This document shows, one piece after another, positions 8,672-17,977 of a stretch of 51,257 nucleotides of DNA. The notes beneath the pieces are model-generated. The model did no database searches and was not told the origin of the DNA. It was given only the letters and a program-made list of their open reading frames with translations. The stretch covers positions 1-51,257 of the forward strand of contig JAFDFZ010000023.1 in assembly GCA_019309565.1 (NCBI GenBank). The letters run 5' to 3'. Source of the stretch: Deltaproteobacteria bacterium (GTDB lineage: Bacteria; Desulfobacterota; Desulfobacteria; Desulfobacterales; SURF-15). How positions within the stretch are numbered: the stretch's first letter is position 1; each line of letters opens with the position of its first letter. The position numbers and the translations under genes are program-made.

Positions 8672-9383
8672 CCGATTTCCTTCAATATTGGCCATCTAAC
8701 ACTCCCATATTCATATATTTCCGGCAAACCAGGGCAGGCAGCAAAATATGTAATAATGGCCCGAGTTATCGAGCAGGGTAATAGCAGCTAGCTTACCTGA
8801 AAGACACCTCCGCACAAGGCTGCCGACATCTTTCTCTCGAAAAGGTACCAGTTCTAAGTAACTTATGACTTTAGATTGAAGGAAAACCAATCGTTTCTAA
8901 CACACTGAATTTAAATGTTTTCATTCAAAAATGAATATTTTTAATAATGATGGAAAAATACTCTATGTATGTCAACAGGTTATAATTCTATTATCAAGGG
9001 AAATGAGAAAATGATGTCACATCTTGCGTAGTGAATAAATGTTGTAGTATCTAATCCGTAAATCAGAATCTTTTTGCATTCTGGTTCTTGTGTAACTTCA
9101 AATATAGCTTATCGCCGAATAGATCATGCCAAACAAGTGCACTTTTTCTTTGTTGCTCAGAATGCATATTCTCATATGGTAAACATATCGTTTGAATTTA
9201 AAAATTCGGTGGACATCAAATTATCATTTCCGATCAAAAGCCTCTTTATTTAGTTGGAAATTGATGCCACGGGGATCCACTTCGAAATCATTAGCGATCA
9301 ATTCTATTTCAAAGTCAAAACGCACCAGTGCTTTATGGCGTGGGAAAAAAGCGGCAAACAACCGGTGAGGTATGTGAATCTAC
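8672..9383. other. 712-base AT-rich intergenic region
   Basis: No gene-sized frame with plausible coding character on either strand, and no tRNA or tandem repeat seen. The stretch from 8880 to 9260 is markedly AT-rich. It separates the plus-strand export operon from the minus-strand TAXI-TRAP operon, so the genes converge here and terminators are expected. I see no clear stem followed by a T run. Confidence 0.5.
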
Positions 9384-11135
9384 TTACCAGCCTATAGCAT
9401 ACGACTCGCGCCTGGGGTCTGCTCCTGCATGGATTGTTCCTGTTTGACGATCAAACATAACCACACAGACGGCGCCAGCCAGCATGGTCCAGTCTTCCCA
9501 GTTGATAATTTCACGACCCAGCTTCTTTAAATACGGCCCTACCCTTTTCCCCAATCTTGATTCTATACAGAGCCGTCCAGGATAGTAAGGATGCGGAGAA
9601 AACCATCCGGGAAAATTATAACTGCCGAAACGCGGTGATTCTACTGCTTGCTGGACGTTCATGCCAAACTCAGCCACGTTTAAAAACACCTGCAGCATGG
9701 TTTGGGTTTGTTGATCAGCGCCCGGTGTGCCCAACGCCATAAAGGGTTTGCCGTTTTTCAAGACCAGCGCTGGAGCGGGGGTTATGGTAGGTCGTTTGCC
9801 TGGAGCGAGACAGGCGGCATGCCCTGGGTCCAAACGGAATTGGGTCATGCGTCTACCCAAAATAATACCGTAATCAGGCACCATGGGGGAACCGAATCCA
9901 CCGTCGCTCGGGGTGAGCGAGAATATATTGCCTTGAGCGTCTGCCGCGCATACGTATGTAGTATCTGCCAGGGAAGGTTTTTTGTCTTCCACTAGCACCA
10001 GCGGGATTCGTTGATCTTCGGCCACAGCCAGCATTTGAACAGGGTCGCCATGAGGAGGCAACTCTTGAAATGCTTTGCCAGGCGAAAGTAGATCGCGCCT
10101 GGCGGCCGCATATTCTTTAGTCCAAAGACCATAAGGCACTTCGACAAAATCGGGATCGCCATAAAACCTTTCCCGGTCGGCCATACCCAGGTCTATGACG
10201 GATGAAATCAAATGGACATAATCCGCAGAATTATGGCCCAAAGGATTTAGGTCAAAACCCTCCAGCAGATTAAGAAACTGAATAAGCAACGGACCCTGGG
10301 TCCAGGTAGAAGTGGTGTAAAAAGCATACTCTTTATATTTCGCCACCAAAGGCTCTTCCCATTTTCCATGAAAAGATGCAAGGTCCTCATAAGTAATAAG
10401 ACCGCCCTTATCTTGATGCAGCTTAGCAATAGCTTCGGCAATTTCTCCCTGATAAAATTCATCCCTAACTGCTTCCAATGCCTGCTCTCTCGATTTACCG
10501 GCCTGACGCGCTTTTTTTTCAGCCTCAATCATAATATCAATTGACTTGGCTGCGTCTTTTTGGGCAAACAGCTCGCCTAGAGAGGGTATGCCTCCTGTTT
10601 GGAAAAATATAGAACTGTTATATGGGTATTTTCTGATATTTTCTTCATTTTGAGAGATGATTTTGATCATCTGGCCATGGGCGGGAAATCCGTCCCAGGC
10701 CAGTTGACGCGCAGCAGCGCTGATTTCGGTAAACGACATAGTGCCCAGACGCTGAAGGATGGCTATCCAGGTGTCCACGCTTGCCGGTATTAGCTGGCTG
10801 TAGATACTAAAGCGGGGGATTTTTTTAAGGCCCTGGGAGGCAAAGAATTCTATATTGGCTTTGGCGGGAGCCACACCAACCCCGCTGTAAGCATAGACAG
10901 CGTCATATTTAGCGCTATAGCCTATGAAGGGGGCCACTCCTACAAAACCCGCATAATCTGGCATTAAAATGCTAAGGCACATGGCCGCAGCCACGCCTGC
11001 ATCAAAAGCGTTTCCGCCCTTTCGCAATATCTCAGATCCAGCTAGTGAGGCCAAGCCATGGCCTGATGAGACGACTCCTTGCCTGGCCATAAAACAAGGG
11101 CGCATGGTCTTGGCGTTGTTTGGAAAGCTAATCGG
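9384..11135 (-). CDS. gamma-glutamyltranspeptidase family protein, no signal peptide
   Basis: 583 residues from ATG 11135, which has GGAGGAG ideally placed; the longer upstream frame would overlap the permease gene. It is an Ntn-hydrolase of the GGT family. The N-terminal region reads GVVSSGHGLASLAGSEILRK and GGNAFDAGVAAAMCL. The self-processing site is DTTYVCAADAQGNIFSLT, where the Thr after LAD would become the N-terminal nucleophile of the small subunit. Later come SDGGFGSPMVP and ALGTPGADQQTQTML. Unlike most GGTs there is no Sec or Tat leader, so it should act in the cytoplasm. It is the last gene of a TAXI-TRAP operon, 16 bases after the permease. Inference: it hydrolyses an imported gamma-glutamyl or related amide compound. 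Confidence 0.85.
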   Translation of the reverse strand, partial: PISFPNNAKTMRPCFMARQGVVSSGHGLASLAGSEILRKGGNAFDAGVAAAMCLSILMPDYAGFVGVAPFIGYSAKYDAVYAYSGVGVAPAKANIEFFASQGLKKIPRFSIYSQLIPASVDTWIAILQRLGTMSFTEISAAARQLAWDGFPAHGQMIKIISQNEENIRKYPYNSSIFFQTGGIPSLGELFAQKDAAKSIDIMIEAEKKARQAGKSREQALEAVRDEFYQGEIAEAIAKLHQDKGGLITYEDLASFHGKWEEPLVAKYKEYAFYTTSTWTQGPLLIQFLNLLEGFDLNPLGHNSADYVHLISSVIDLGMADRERFYGDPDFVEVPYGLWTKEYAAARRDLLSPGKAFQELPPHGDPVQMLAVAEDQRIPLVLVEDKKPSLADTTYVCAADAQGNIFSLTPSDGGFGSPMVPDYGIILGRRMTQFRLDPGHAACLAPGKRPTITPAPALVLKNGKPFMALGTPGADQQTQTMLQVFLNVAEFGMNVQQAVESPRFGSYNFPGWFSPHPYYPGRLCIESRLGKRVGPYLKKLGREIINWEDWTMLAGAVCVVMFDRQTGTIHAGADPRRESYAIGW

Positions 11136-11151
11136 CATATTTCTCCTCCAT

Positions 11152-13083
11152 TTATTCGCCCTCACAGGGGCCTTGGGTGTTTTCTTTTTTCCGCGCAGCA
11201 ATTCTAACGATTACGCAAGCCATAAAGATCGCCAGCCCGATCAAAGACGAAAGATAATGAGGCACTACCAGCAATATGGCCAGCACCAACAGAAGCACTC
11301 TGAGAGCGTTGCTAATGATTCCATAAAGATAGCCTTCCAGGGCGGAAGCTAAACTCACCACCCCGACGACAGCGGTGAAGCTATTTAAAAGTATTTGCCA
11401 TCCTGGTCCCTGCATTAGCAAGGAAGGGGAGTATACAAACATGTAAGGTATGATAAATGCCACTAATCCGAACCGGACGGCACTAAAGCCCACTTGAAAA
11501 GGAGGCGCCTCGGCCACAGCGGCCGCTGCAAAACCGGCTAGCATTACTGGCGGGGTTATGGTGCCGGTAAGCGAGAAATAAAATATAAACATATGCACGC
11601 CCATCTCCGAGGCACCGAGATCTACCAAAGCCTTAGCACAGACGACCGCCAGTAGAGTGTAGCTTGCCACTGTAACAAGGCCCATGCCCAGGATCATGGC
11701 CGCAATTTGTACCAAGAACAAGGCCAATAAAAGGCTGCCGCCGGAAAGCTGGATAATAAGATAACCTAACTTGTGCCCCAGCCCCGACAAATTCAGCATG
11801 GCTATCACTATGCCAGCGGCCGCGCAGGCCGAAGTAACTTGTAACATCATCCTGGCTCCTGCATAGATTGCTTTAAGTGCCTGCGAGAGAGAGGTGCGAG
11901 TTTTCTTTCTCAGGTTAGCGCATATGAGCAGGGCTATTAAGCCATAGAAGGCAGCTAACATAGGCGTATAGCGCTCATAGAGCAAATAGACCAAAATACC
12001 AAGTGGAATCAACACGTGAAACGAATCGCTTAAGGCCCCCAAAAAGGGGGGCAGCTCTGATTTAGGCATGCCGCGCATACCGAGCTTTATGGAGCGGTTG
12101 TGCACCATTGCAAATAAGCCGGTGTAGAAAAGCACAGCGGGAATAATCGCAGCCAAGATTACGTCAAAGAATTCTACGCCTAAAAACTGAGCAATGACAA
12201 ACCCGGTTGCTCCCATGATAGGCGGAGTGAAGGAACCACCCATGGAGGCGCAAGCCTCGATTGCGCCCGCTACATGCCGGGGATATCCAGAGGCAATCAT
12301 AAGAGGAATGGTAATGGATCCGGTGGAGGTAACATTGGCCACTGTGCTGCCGGAAATGGTCCCCATCATGCTGCTTCCCACCACGGCCATTTTGGCTGGC
12401 CCCCCGACCTGTCTCCCCGAGAGGGACATGGCCAGCCCCATAAGCGACCTTACCGCGCCCGAGGCTTGCAGAAACGCGGCAAAGTATATAAATAGTATAA
12501 TGAAAGTGGCGGCAACACCCAAGGGGATTCCAAAGATTCCTTCGGTGCCAACCACGCACATATTGATTATTCGCTCAAACGAATAGCCCCGGTGGGATAC
12601 GGCACCTGGCAGATAGCTGCCAAAATAGGCGTAAAACATGGCGGTGACTGCTATTATCACAAGAGGCAAGCCAATGGCTCGGCGGGTGAACTCCAAGACT
12701 AAGATCACGGTCAAAGTGCTTATGAACATGTCAAGCGCAGTGAGGTCTTCATCATAAAACCGCACCCAGTTTTGTATGATATAGGTCATGCATACAACGC
12801 CAGCCACGGCCAGAAAGGCATTGAAAATAGCCTCGGGAACTGATTTTTCTTTAAAAATTCCGGAAGACTTTAAAAAAGGGAAGAGAAAGAGCATAAAGAG
12901 CAGGTGCATAGGCCGTTGCACCATAGTGGTAAAAACTCCAGCAGCCCCCGTATAAATAGAAAAAGCGAAAAACACAAAGGCGCCTGTTGCAAAGATGATT
13001 TTAGGTATTTTATTCCAATCCGGAAACCCTGTAATTACAACATCCTTAACGCCGGATGGCACCCTGTCAACTAGATTTTCCAT
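11152..13083 (-). CDS. TRAP transporter fused permease (TAXI-type, 4TM/12TM)
   Basis: About 643 residues from ATG 13083 (MENLVDRV), preceded by AGGAGAC. I reject the 30-residue upstream extension, which has no ribosome site. It is a polytopic inner-membrane protein: an N-terminal four-helix DctQ-like part (about 30-160) fused to a DctM-like part. The DctM-like part carries the signature GPAKMAVVGSSMMGTISGST and a following GGSFTPPIMGATGFVIAQFL. A second re-entrant motif is SLTGTITPPVMLAGFAAAAV. Such fused permeases pair with TAXI-type binding proteins, and one is encoded 176 bases upstream. It uses the Na+ or H+ gradient to import an organic acid or amino-acid-like compound. Confidence 0.9.
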   Translation of the reverse strand: MENLVDRVPSGVKDVVITGFPDWNKIPKIIFATGAFVFFAFSIYTGAAGVFTTMVQRPMHLLFMLFLFPFLKSSGIFKEKSVPEAIFNAFLAVAGVVCMTYIIQNWVRFYDEDLTALDMFISTLTVILVLEFTRRAIGLPLVIIAVTAMFYAYFGSYLPGAVSHRGYSFERIINMCVVGTEGIFGIPLGVAATFIILFIYFAAFLQASGAVRSLMGLAMSLSGRQVGGPAKMAVVGSSMMGTISGSTVANVTSTGSITIPLMIASGYPRHVAGAIEACASMGGSFTPPIMGATGFVIAQFLGVEFFDVILAAIIPAVLFYTGLFAMVHNRSIKLGMRGMPKSELPPFLGALSDSFHVLIPLGILVYLLYERYTPMLAAFYGLIALLICANLRKKTRTSLSQALKAIYAGARMMLQVTSACAAAGIVIAMLNLSGLGHKLGYLIIQLSGGSLLLALFLVQIAAMILGMGLVTVASYTLLAVVCAKALVDLGASEMGVHMFIFYFSLTGTITPPVMLAGFAAAAVAEAPPFQVGFSAVRFGLVAFIIPYMFVYSPSLLMQGPGWQILLNSFTAVVGVVSLASALEGYLYGIISNALRVLLLVLAILLVVPHYLSSLIGLAIFMACVIVRIAARKKENTQGPCEGE

Positions 13084-13259
13084 TTTTATGCCTGTCTCCT
13101 GTGGCAATGTGTAATCGAAAATAATAAATACGCAAGAGTTCAGCGTCGTTTTCACAGAGCAATTATACTTCATTACTGCTCAGCAAAAAGCTTAAAGCAG
13201 CTTTTTACTGAGCAGAAAATCAGTTAGTGACCATATTGAATTACTTCAATATAACTTTT

Positions 13260-14267
13260 TTATAATACGCCTTTTTCTTTATAATATTGCTTTGCGCCTG
13301 GATGGATGGGGATGGGAAGACCCTTGGGTGCCCGCGTAAGCGTTATCACCTTGAAATCTTTACGCACATTATGAATGATGTCAATTTGTTCAAAAACAGC
13401 CTTGGTAAAATTGTACATCATCTCGTTGGAAAGGTAGTTACCGCAAATCACAACATGATTAATGGCCAACACAGCAACAGACTCAGGCATAATCATATTG
13501 GGGTAGTAGCTTTTGCCAAAGTCCCAACTATAGAAGAACGGTGCTTTTTTAATGATGGCAGCCATGGCTTTTTTATCAGGAGGAATGAATCTTACTTTTC
13601 TAGACATGGAAAGCTCTGATATGGCTGCCAGTGGTGGGGCTGCGATTATACTTAAGGCGTCGACATGTTTGTCCTTCATTAGGTTAACTGCCTCTTTGAG
13701 GCCGACCATTTCAGGTTTGAAATCACCATAGCTTAGGCCGTGAGCTTTAAGAAGTAGGGTCCTGTTCATAATGTCGTTGGTGCCGCGAGGTTTGCCGACT
13801 ACAACTTTCTTGCCTTTTAAGTCAGCTATGGTTTTAATTCCGCTTGATTCTAAAGCTATAACGTTCCAGATGGCAAAATGGGCGGCAAACCAACTGTTTA
13901 TAGCCTGCTTTGCCTTAAAGGGCTTTTGTCCTGTATAACCGTTATAGGCGACATTAGCAATCGCAAGGCCCAACTCTCTCTCCCTTCTATCGATGGCTCG
14001 CACATTGCCTATTGATGTGCGCGGTTCAGGAACGGGAGTAACATTGTACTGAGGGAGTTTATCATTTATACAGCGGGCGATTCCAGTGGCTAAGAGCATA
14101 TACCCGCCTACTGGTGAGGCTGTTCCAAAAGTGATTTCTCGTTTTTTAGCATGCGCCAATGTGGGCACGCCCAGCAAGCTGCCACCAAGGCAAAAGCCAC
14201 CACCTAACAAAGCCGAGTCTTTAATAAAATCTCTTCTGGTAATAATCTTTTTGGATTCACGTTTCAT
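13260..14267 (-). CDS. TAXI-family TRAP solute-binding protein, Tat-exported
   Basis: 335 residues, ATG after AAGGAGG. The leader has a twin-arginine motif (TRRDFIK, about residues 10-16) and a hydrophobic stretch (LLGGGFCLGGSLLG) ending in an AHA cleavage site, so export by Tat is predicted. The body has TAXI-type features: ITFGTASPVGGYMLLATGIA, TIADLKGKKVVVGKPRGTND and a C-terminal HPGAKQYYKEKG. It is the periplasmic receptor for the downstream fused permease. Tat export of a binding protein suggests folding before export. Ligand unknown; the linked GGT homologue points to a glutamyl compound (inference). Confidence 0.88.
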   Translation of the reverse strand: MKRESKKIITRRDFIKDSALLGGGFCLGGSLLGVPTLAHAKKREITFGTASPVGGYMLLATGIARCINDKLPQYNVTPVPEPRTSIGNVRAIDRRERELGLAIANVAYNGYTGQKPFKAKQAINSWFAAHFAIWNVIALESSGIKTIADLKGKKVVVGKPRGTNDIMNRTLLLKAHGLSYGDFKPEMVGLKEAVNLMKDKHVDALSIIAAPPLAAISELSMSRKVRFIPPDKKAMAAIIKKAPFFYSWDFGKSYYPNMIMPESVAVLAINHVVICGNYLSNEMMYNFTKAVFEQIDIIHNVRKDFKVITLTRAPKGLPIPIHPGAKQYYKEKGVL

Positions 14268-15198
14268 GTTTACCTCCTTTTTGGCAATTCAAGTTCCTTG
14301 ATAAAGTGAATTGACATAAGTTGTAAAGCATAATAAAAAAACATTTTCAATAAGGACCAAAAGCAACCCTTTATATAACCCCTTTATATATTTGGAGATA
14401 TCGGGGAGTTTTCTCGCAAAGCTTTTAAGATAGCGAAATGAATTATCAGCAAGTCAAGCGTGCATTGTTTAGCTTGAAACAGCAAGTGTTCCCCGCAGCT
14501 TATTGAAGGGAGAGTTCGCCCTGTTGAATTTCGCTCCGAGAACCACCGAAGGTGGATTCAACCGGGCGATTGAATCTAAAATTAGATCGTGTCATTAACA
14601 GAGGAAGATTCCCTGCAGTTTGCTCCAGGGTCTTCAATGCATTAGCGCTCATTAAGAAAGAGCATAAGGTATCAGGAATCTTATCGTGACGTTCCAATGT
14701 TGTAAAAGAGTGTTTTTTCAAGGGAATTCCCTGCTCTTTCTTTACGAGTCCTTTTGCATGAGTTTGCATCCCGCAGTAAAGCGAGACTGATGAGTCATGG
14801 AACGATAAATTTTGAAAAATACCCCGAATCCCCACATACTTATAGTTGGGCTTATTTTAGAGATGGTCTAAATCTAAGTGATACCCTTGTGTATTGAAAG
14901 AAAAATCAAGCTGCTTTTTTAAATTCAATCTTGGAAAGCGATTCAGCTATTTTATCATAAAATTCTTCGGTTTTCTTGTTTTTGCTCATTTGCAATACTT
15001 TGACATCTTCCTTATATCACCGGCCACAATATTATGCAAATCCCCTTCTCTCTATCACTATACTTAGCGGTGTCTTCTATTGTCGACAAAATTTCATCCG
15101 ACTATATCATATTTCGGTTATGACGCTTAAAGGCGCGATGAAAGGTCTTTTTTCCACCTGTTCATGTTTCTTCAAATTTTTTGTTGACTTTCCATAGA
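14268..15198. other. 931-base stretch with only doubtful coding content
   Basis: The right flank of the TAXI operon. The first about 60 bases upstream of the TAXI gene are AT-rich and probably contain its promoter. The middle holds a doubtful minus-strand frame (14500-14835). The rest (14836-15198) is AT-rich, with short frames only. I see no RNA gene. Confidence 0.4.
14500..14835 (-). CDS. hypothetical ORF, doubtful
   Basis: 111 codons from ATG 14835 to TGA or TAA at 14500, with no domain I recognise. The composition (many Ser, Thr and Leu; basic) could be a decayed transposase or simply an open frame. A short palindrome CCACCGAAGGTGG lies within it near 14540. No strong ribosome site is seen. 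Kept only as a candidate. Confidence 0.2.
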   Translation of the reverse strand: MGIRGIFQNLSFHDSSVSLYCGMQTHAKGLVKKEQGIPLKKHSFTTLERHDKIPDTLCSFLMSANALKTLEQTAGNLPLLMTRSNFRFNRPVESTFGGSRSEIQQGELSLQ

Positions 15199-15951
15199 TT
15201 AACTGATTGGAGGAAACAACCTTGATCGTATTATCTTTGATTTTGCCAGCCGAAACAGCATAGTTGTATATAAACACCCGAAGCCGTAACGAATAGAGCG
15301 CCATAGATTAATGGATGAGGCTTGTGGAAAATACCTTGTAGGGCAGCTAACTTCAGCCACGGTACAGCCGAACCAGATGATCTGGCACAGCATCTGATTG
15401 TCGAATACAAAATCATCGGAGTTTGCTTCAATCGGCAGTTTTTCAAGCAACTGCCGGGAAAACGCCCTGTAACCCGTATGATACTCGGAGAGCTTTGCCC
15501 CAAGAAAGATATTCTCAACAAATGTGAGAAATCTATTGGAGACATATTTCCAGAACGGCATACCGCCTTTTAGAGCATAACCTCCTAAAATTCTTGAGCC
15601 CAGCACGCAACTATAAAGACCGTTTCCTATCATGGAAGCCATGGCGGGTATGAGTTTCGGGGTGTACTGGTAGTCGGGATGCACCATAATTATAATATCT
15701 GCGCCTTCTTCAAGTGCAAGCCGGTAGCAGGTTTTTTGATTGGCCCCATAGCCAAGGTTCTTTGCATGCACATGGACCTTTGTGTTTGGAAGCGTTTTAG
15801 CAATCGCTGCTGTTTCATCACAGCTTCCATCATCGACCACGATTACAAGATCCACAATTTCCTGAGCCATCACTTCATCATAGGTTTCTCTGAGTGTCGC
15901 TGCCGCATTGTAGGCGGGCATAACAACAATGACCTTTTTGCCTTTATACAT
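15199..15951 (-). CDS. family 2 glycosyltransferase
   Basis: 250 residues from ATG 15951 (AAGGGA six bases upstream; a TTG two codons earlier is less likely). GT-A fold: VIVVMPAYNAAATLRETYDE (nucleotide-binding start), VIVVDDGSCDETAAIA, NLGYGANQKTCY, and the metal-binding DIIIMVHPDYQYTP. Later EYHTGYRAFSRQLLEKLP matches the dolichyl-phosphate-mannose-synthase-like group that transfers a sugar to polyprenyl phosphate. There is no C-terminal membrane domain beyond a weak hydrophobic patch. The gene follows the TMTC-like proteins on the same strand. Inference: it makes the polyprenyl-phosphate sugar donor used by those GT-C enzymes. Confidence 0.85.
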   Translation of the reverse strand: MYKGKKVIVVMPAYNAAATLRETYDEVMAQEIVDLVIVVDDGSCDETAAIAKTLPNTKVHVHAKNLGYGANQKTCYRLALEEGADIIIMVHPDYQYTPKLIPAMASMIGNGLYSCVLGSRILGGYALKGGMPFWKYVSNRFLTFVENIFLGAKLSEYHTGYRAFSRQLLEKLPIEANSDDFVFDNQMLCQIIWFGCTVAEVSCPTRYFPQASSINLWRSIRYGFGCLYTTMLFRLAKSKIIRSRLFPPIS

Positions 15952-15953
15952 AT

Positions 15954-16088
15954 TCAATCCCTTGACGATATATCGTTGTAGACTGATTTCTTATCAAGCA
16001 CTGCGGCGATCTGCAAATTATGAAATGCTTCTTTATAATCAGGATTTAACCGCAACGCTGTTGAAAGACGAAAATGATTTCTAAGCGC
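15954..16088 (-). pseudogene. TPR-gene tail relic, in frame after a stop codon
   Basis: Directly after the TAG that ends the TMTC-like gene (16089-16091), the same frame continues for 44 codons. It reads STALRLNPDYKEAFHNLQIA, a clear TPR unit, then AVLDKKSVYN, before stopping at 15954-15956. The paralogue next door ends at the equivalent of this TAG, so the extra TPR is not simply read-through of the same gene. It looks like the tail of a third, deleted copy. Its stop lies inside the leader of the GT2 gene. Confidence 0.6.
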
Positions 16089-17954
16089 CTAAAAGGCTTT
16101 TATCAGCTCCCTAAAATACCGGGAGCCTCTGATGTTATCCAGGTTGGCATCCGATCTAAGAAGGTTTTTGTCGCTAAACCCTTTTTTGATCGATTCTTTA
16201 AGCCATTTGACAGCCTCTTCCGTCTTTTTTTGCCTTGCATATATACATGCGATTTTATAATAGACATCAGCATCGTCCGGCAGTATGCCGATCACCTTGT
16301 GAAAAAGAGAAAGTGCTTTTTCATAGTTACCCAGCATGGCAAAGGTGATGGCAAGGTTTTTTAATGCCGGAACAAAATCGGGGCGCAGTGAAAGAGCATT
16401 GCGGTATTGAGCAATGGCTTGAGCAAAGTCCCCCTTCTTTTTATAAAGATCCCCCAGCCGATAGTACAGTTCAGGGTTTTTCGGCTCTGATTCCAGCATC
16501 CTGGACACAGAGGCAATGTCTATACGGCCCCTCGTCTTTGCAGCCAGGGCCTTTTTTAAATTACTCCTCAATATGGCAAGGTCAGGTTTTATTCGCAATG
16601 CCTCATGGAAATGATCAATCGCCTCTATAATTCTACCCTGCTGCATGAAAGCGCTTCCCAGGTTGTTGTGCACGACGAAATTATTGCGGGTTATCTGCAA
16701 TGTATGTTTAAAAAGTGTTAAACTGTCAGACCAGTAACTAAGCTGACTCCGGGATGTTATCATGAGAATTACCATAAGAATCCCTGAAAAGGTGAACACC
16801 GCTGAGCTGGCATATTTCCTCTGAGCAATAATATGGGAGGTCCCCCAGGCAATTATCATGAAAAGACCGATCATAGGAACATAGGCATAGCGGTCGGCCA
16901 TGGCCTGAACTCCCACCTGCACTATCCCTATCACAGGAAATAGTGTACCCAGATACCACAGCCAGCCGACAACAAGATACGGATGCCTTCTGGAGGCTGC
17001 GATCACAAGAATGAATATCACTACCAGGCACAAGGCTGCTCCTGTTACCTGCCACCCGTGGACCGCTCTGGTATGTGGGTATAAAACAGCGAGTCGATGG
17101 GGCCAGATCATCTTTCCAATATAAGCGACATATGAGACTATCGCATTGGCCAGCCTGACTTTGACTGAAAGAACATCAACGGAACTTACCGCCCCTCCCG
17201 CCTGCTGTACCTGGTAGGTTACTATACTGGATGCTGCAGAAAACATGAAAAGCACTATTTTTTCCCGTAACAGATAACCGATGCCAGAGCCTTTAAGAAG
17301 ACTCTTGAAATTAGAGAATCCATCAATCCTATATCGGCCAAGGGGCCAGTAGTCCAAAAGAAGCAGAACAAACGGCAGGGTAACCAGCATCGGCTTTGCC
17401 ATCAATCCCAGAAGAAAAAAAAGGTGCAGGATAAAATATCTACAAACACCCGGGCGCTCAACATAACGGATATATCCCCACAGGGTGAGCATCATAAAAA
17501 AAGTACTAAGCACATTCTTTCGCTCTGCTACCCAGGCCACCGACTCCACATTAAGCGGATGAAATGCAAACAGTGCAGCCGTAAAGCCGCTTGCCCACAA
17601 TGCTCCCGTCATCCTGAAGAGCACATAGAAAAGTAAAACGGCATTAGTCATATGGAAAAGGACACTTGTCATGTGGTGTCCTCCGGGATACAGTCCGTAT
17701 ACTCGGGCATCCAGCATGTGGGAGAACCAGGTGAGGGGGTGCCAGTTTCTGGATCTGGTAGTTGTAAACGCCCATCTAAACCCCAGCTCTGTCAAACCCA
17801 TACGAACATAGGGATTCTCAACTACATAATCATGATCATCTAAGTGGACAAATTCATAATCCGCTACAGGATAGTAAACCAGTATGGTTGCAAAGATCAA
17901 AAACAGGCAGAAAAACAGGGCCGTGTAAGCTGAAATAAACGATTTTAGATTCAT
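16089..17954 (-). CDS. TMTC-like GT-C glycosyltransferase with TPR repeats
   Basis: About 621 residues from ATG 17954 (GAGGTGG upstream; an ATG nine codons earlier overlaps the neighbouring gene). The N-terminal about 390 residues are polytopic. Key segments are the first lumenal loop FVHLDDHDYVVENPYV with its acidic DDHD (GT-C acidic motif), NWHPLTWFSHMLD, AFHPLNVESVAWVAERKNVL and GLMAKPMLVTLPFVLLLLDY. The C-terminal about 200 residues form TPRs (RIIEAIDHFHEALRIKPDLA, GDFAQAIAQYRNALSLRPDF). The layout matches O-mannosyl/GlcNAc-transferase-like TMTC proteins. It is the second of two tandem paralogues, 23 bases downstream of the first. Predicted to glycosylate periplasmic proteins, possibly pilin; the substrate is unproven. 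Confidence 0.82.
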   Translation of the reverse strand: MNLKSFISAYTALFFCLFLIFATILVYYPVADYEFVHLDDHDYVVENPYVRMGLTELGFRWAFTTTRSRNWHPLTWFSHMLDARVYGLYPGGHHMTSVLFHMTNAVLLFYVLFRMTGALWASGFTAALFAFHPLNVESVAWVAERKNVLSTFFMMLTLWGYIRYVERPGVCRYFILHLFFLLGLMAKPMLVTLPFVLLLLDYWPLGRYRIDGFSNFKSLLKGSGIGYLLREKIVLFMFSAASSIVTYQVQQAGGAVSSVDVLSVKVRLANAIVSYVAYIGKMIWPHRLAVLYPHTRAVHGWQVTGAALCLVVIFILVIAASRRHPYLVVGWLWYLGTLFPVIGIVQVGVQAMADRYAYVPMIGLFMIIAWGTSHIIAQRKYASSAVFTFSGILMVILMITSRSQLSYWSDSLTLFKHTLQITRNNFVVHNNLGSAFMQQGRIIEAIDHFHEALRIKPDLAILRSNLKKALAAKTRGRIDIASVSRMLESEPKNPELYYRLGDLYKKKGDFAQAIAQYRNALSLRPDFVPALKNLAITFAMLGNYEKALSLFHKVIGILPDDADVYYKIACIYARQKKTEEAVKWLKESIKKGFSDKNLLRSDANLDNIRGSRYFRELIKAF

Positions 17955-17977
17955 TTGCCACCTCGCAGCAGGCCGGA

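Noticed and set aside
12164..12586. Open frames on both strands inside the TRAP fused permease
   Set aside because: Compositional shadows of a GC-rich membrane-protein gene; no motif and no ribosome site.
15954..16088. Stop codon suppression extending the TMTC-like protein
   Set aside because: The paralogue ends at the same place (IRNTPYYKTLVKGK), so the stop looks native and the extra TPR a relic.
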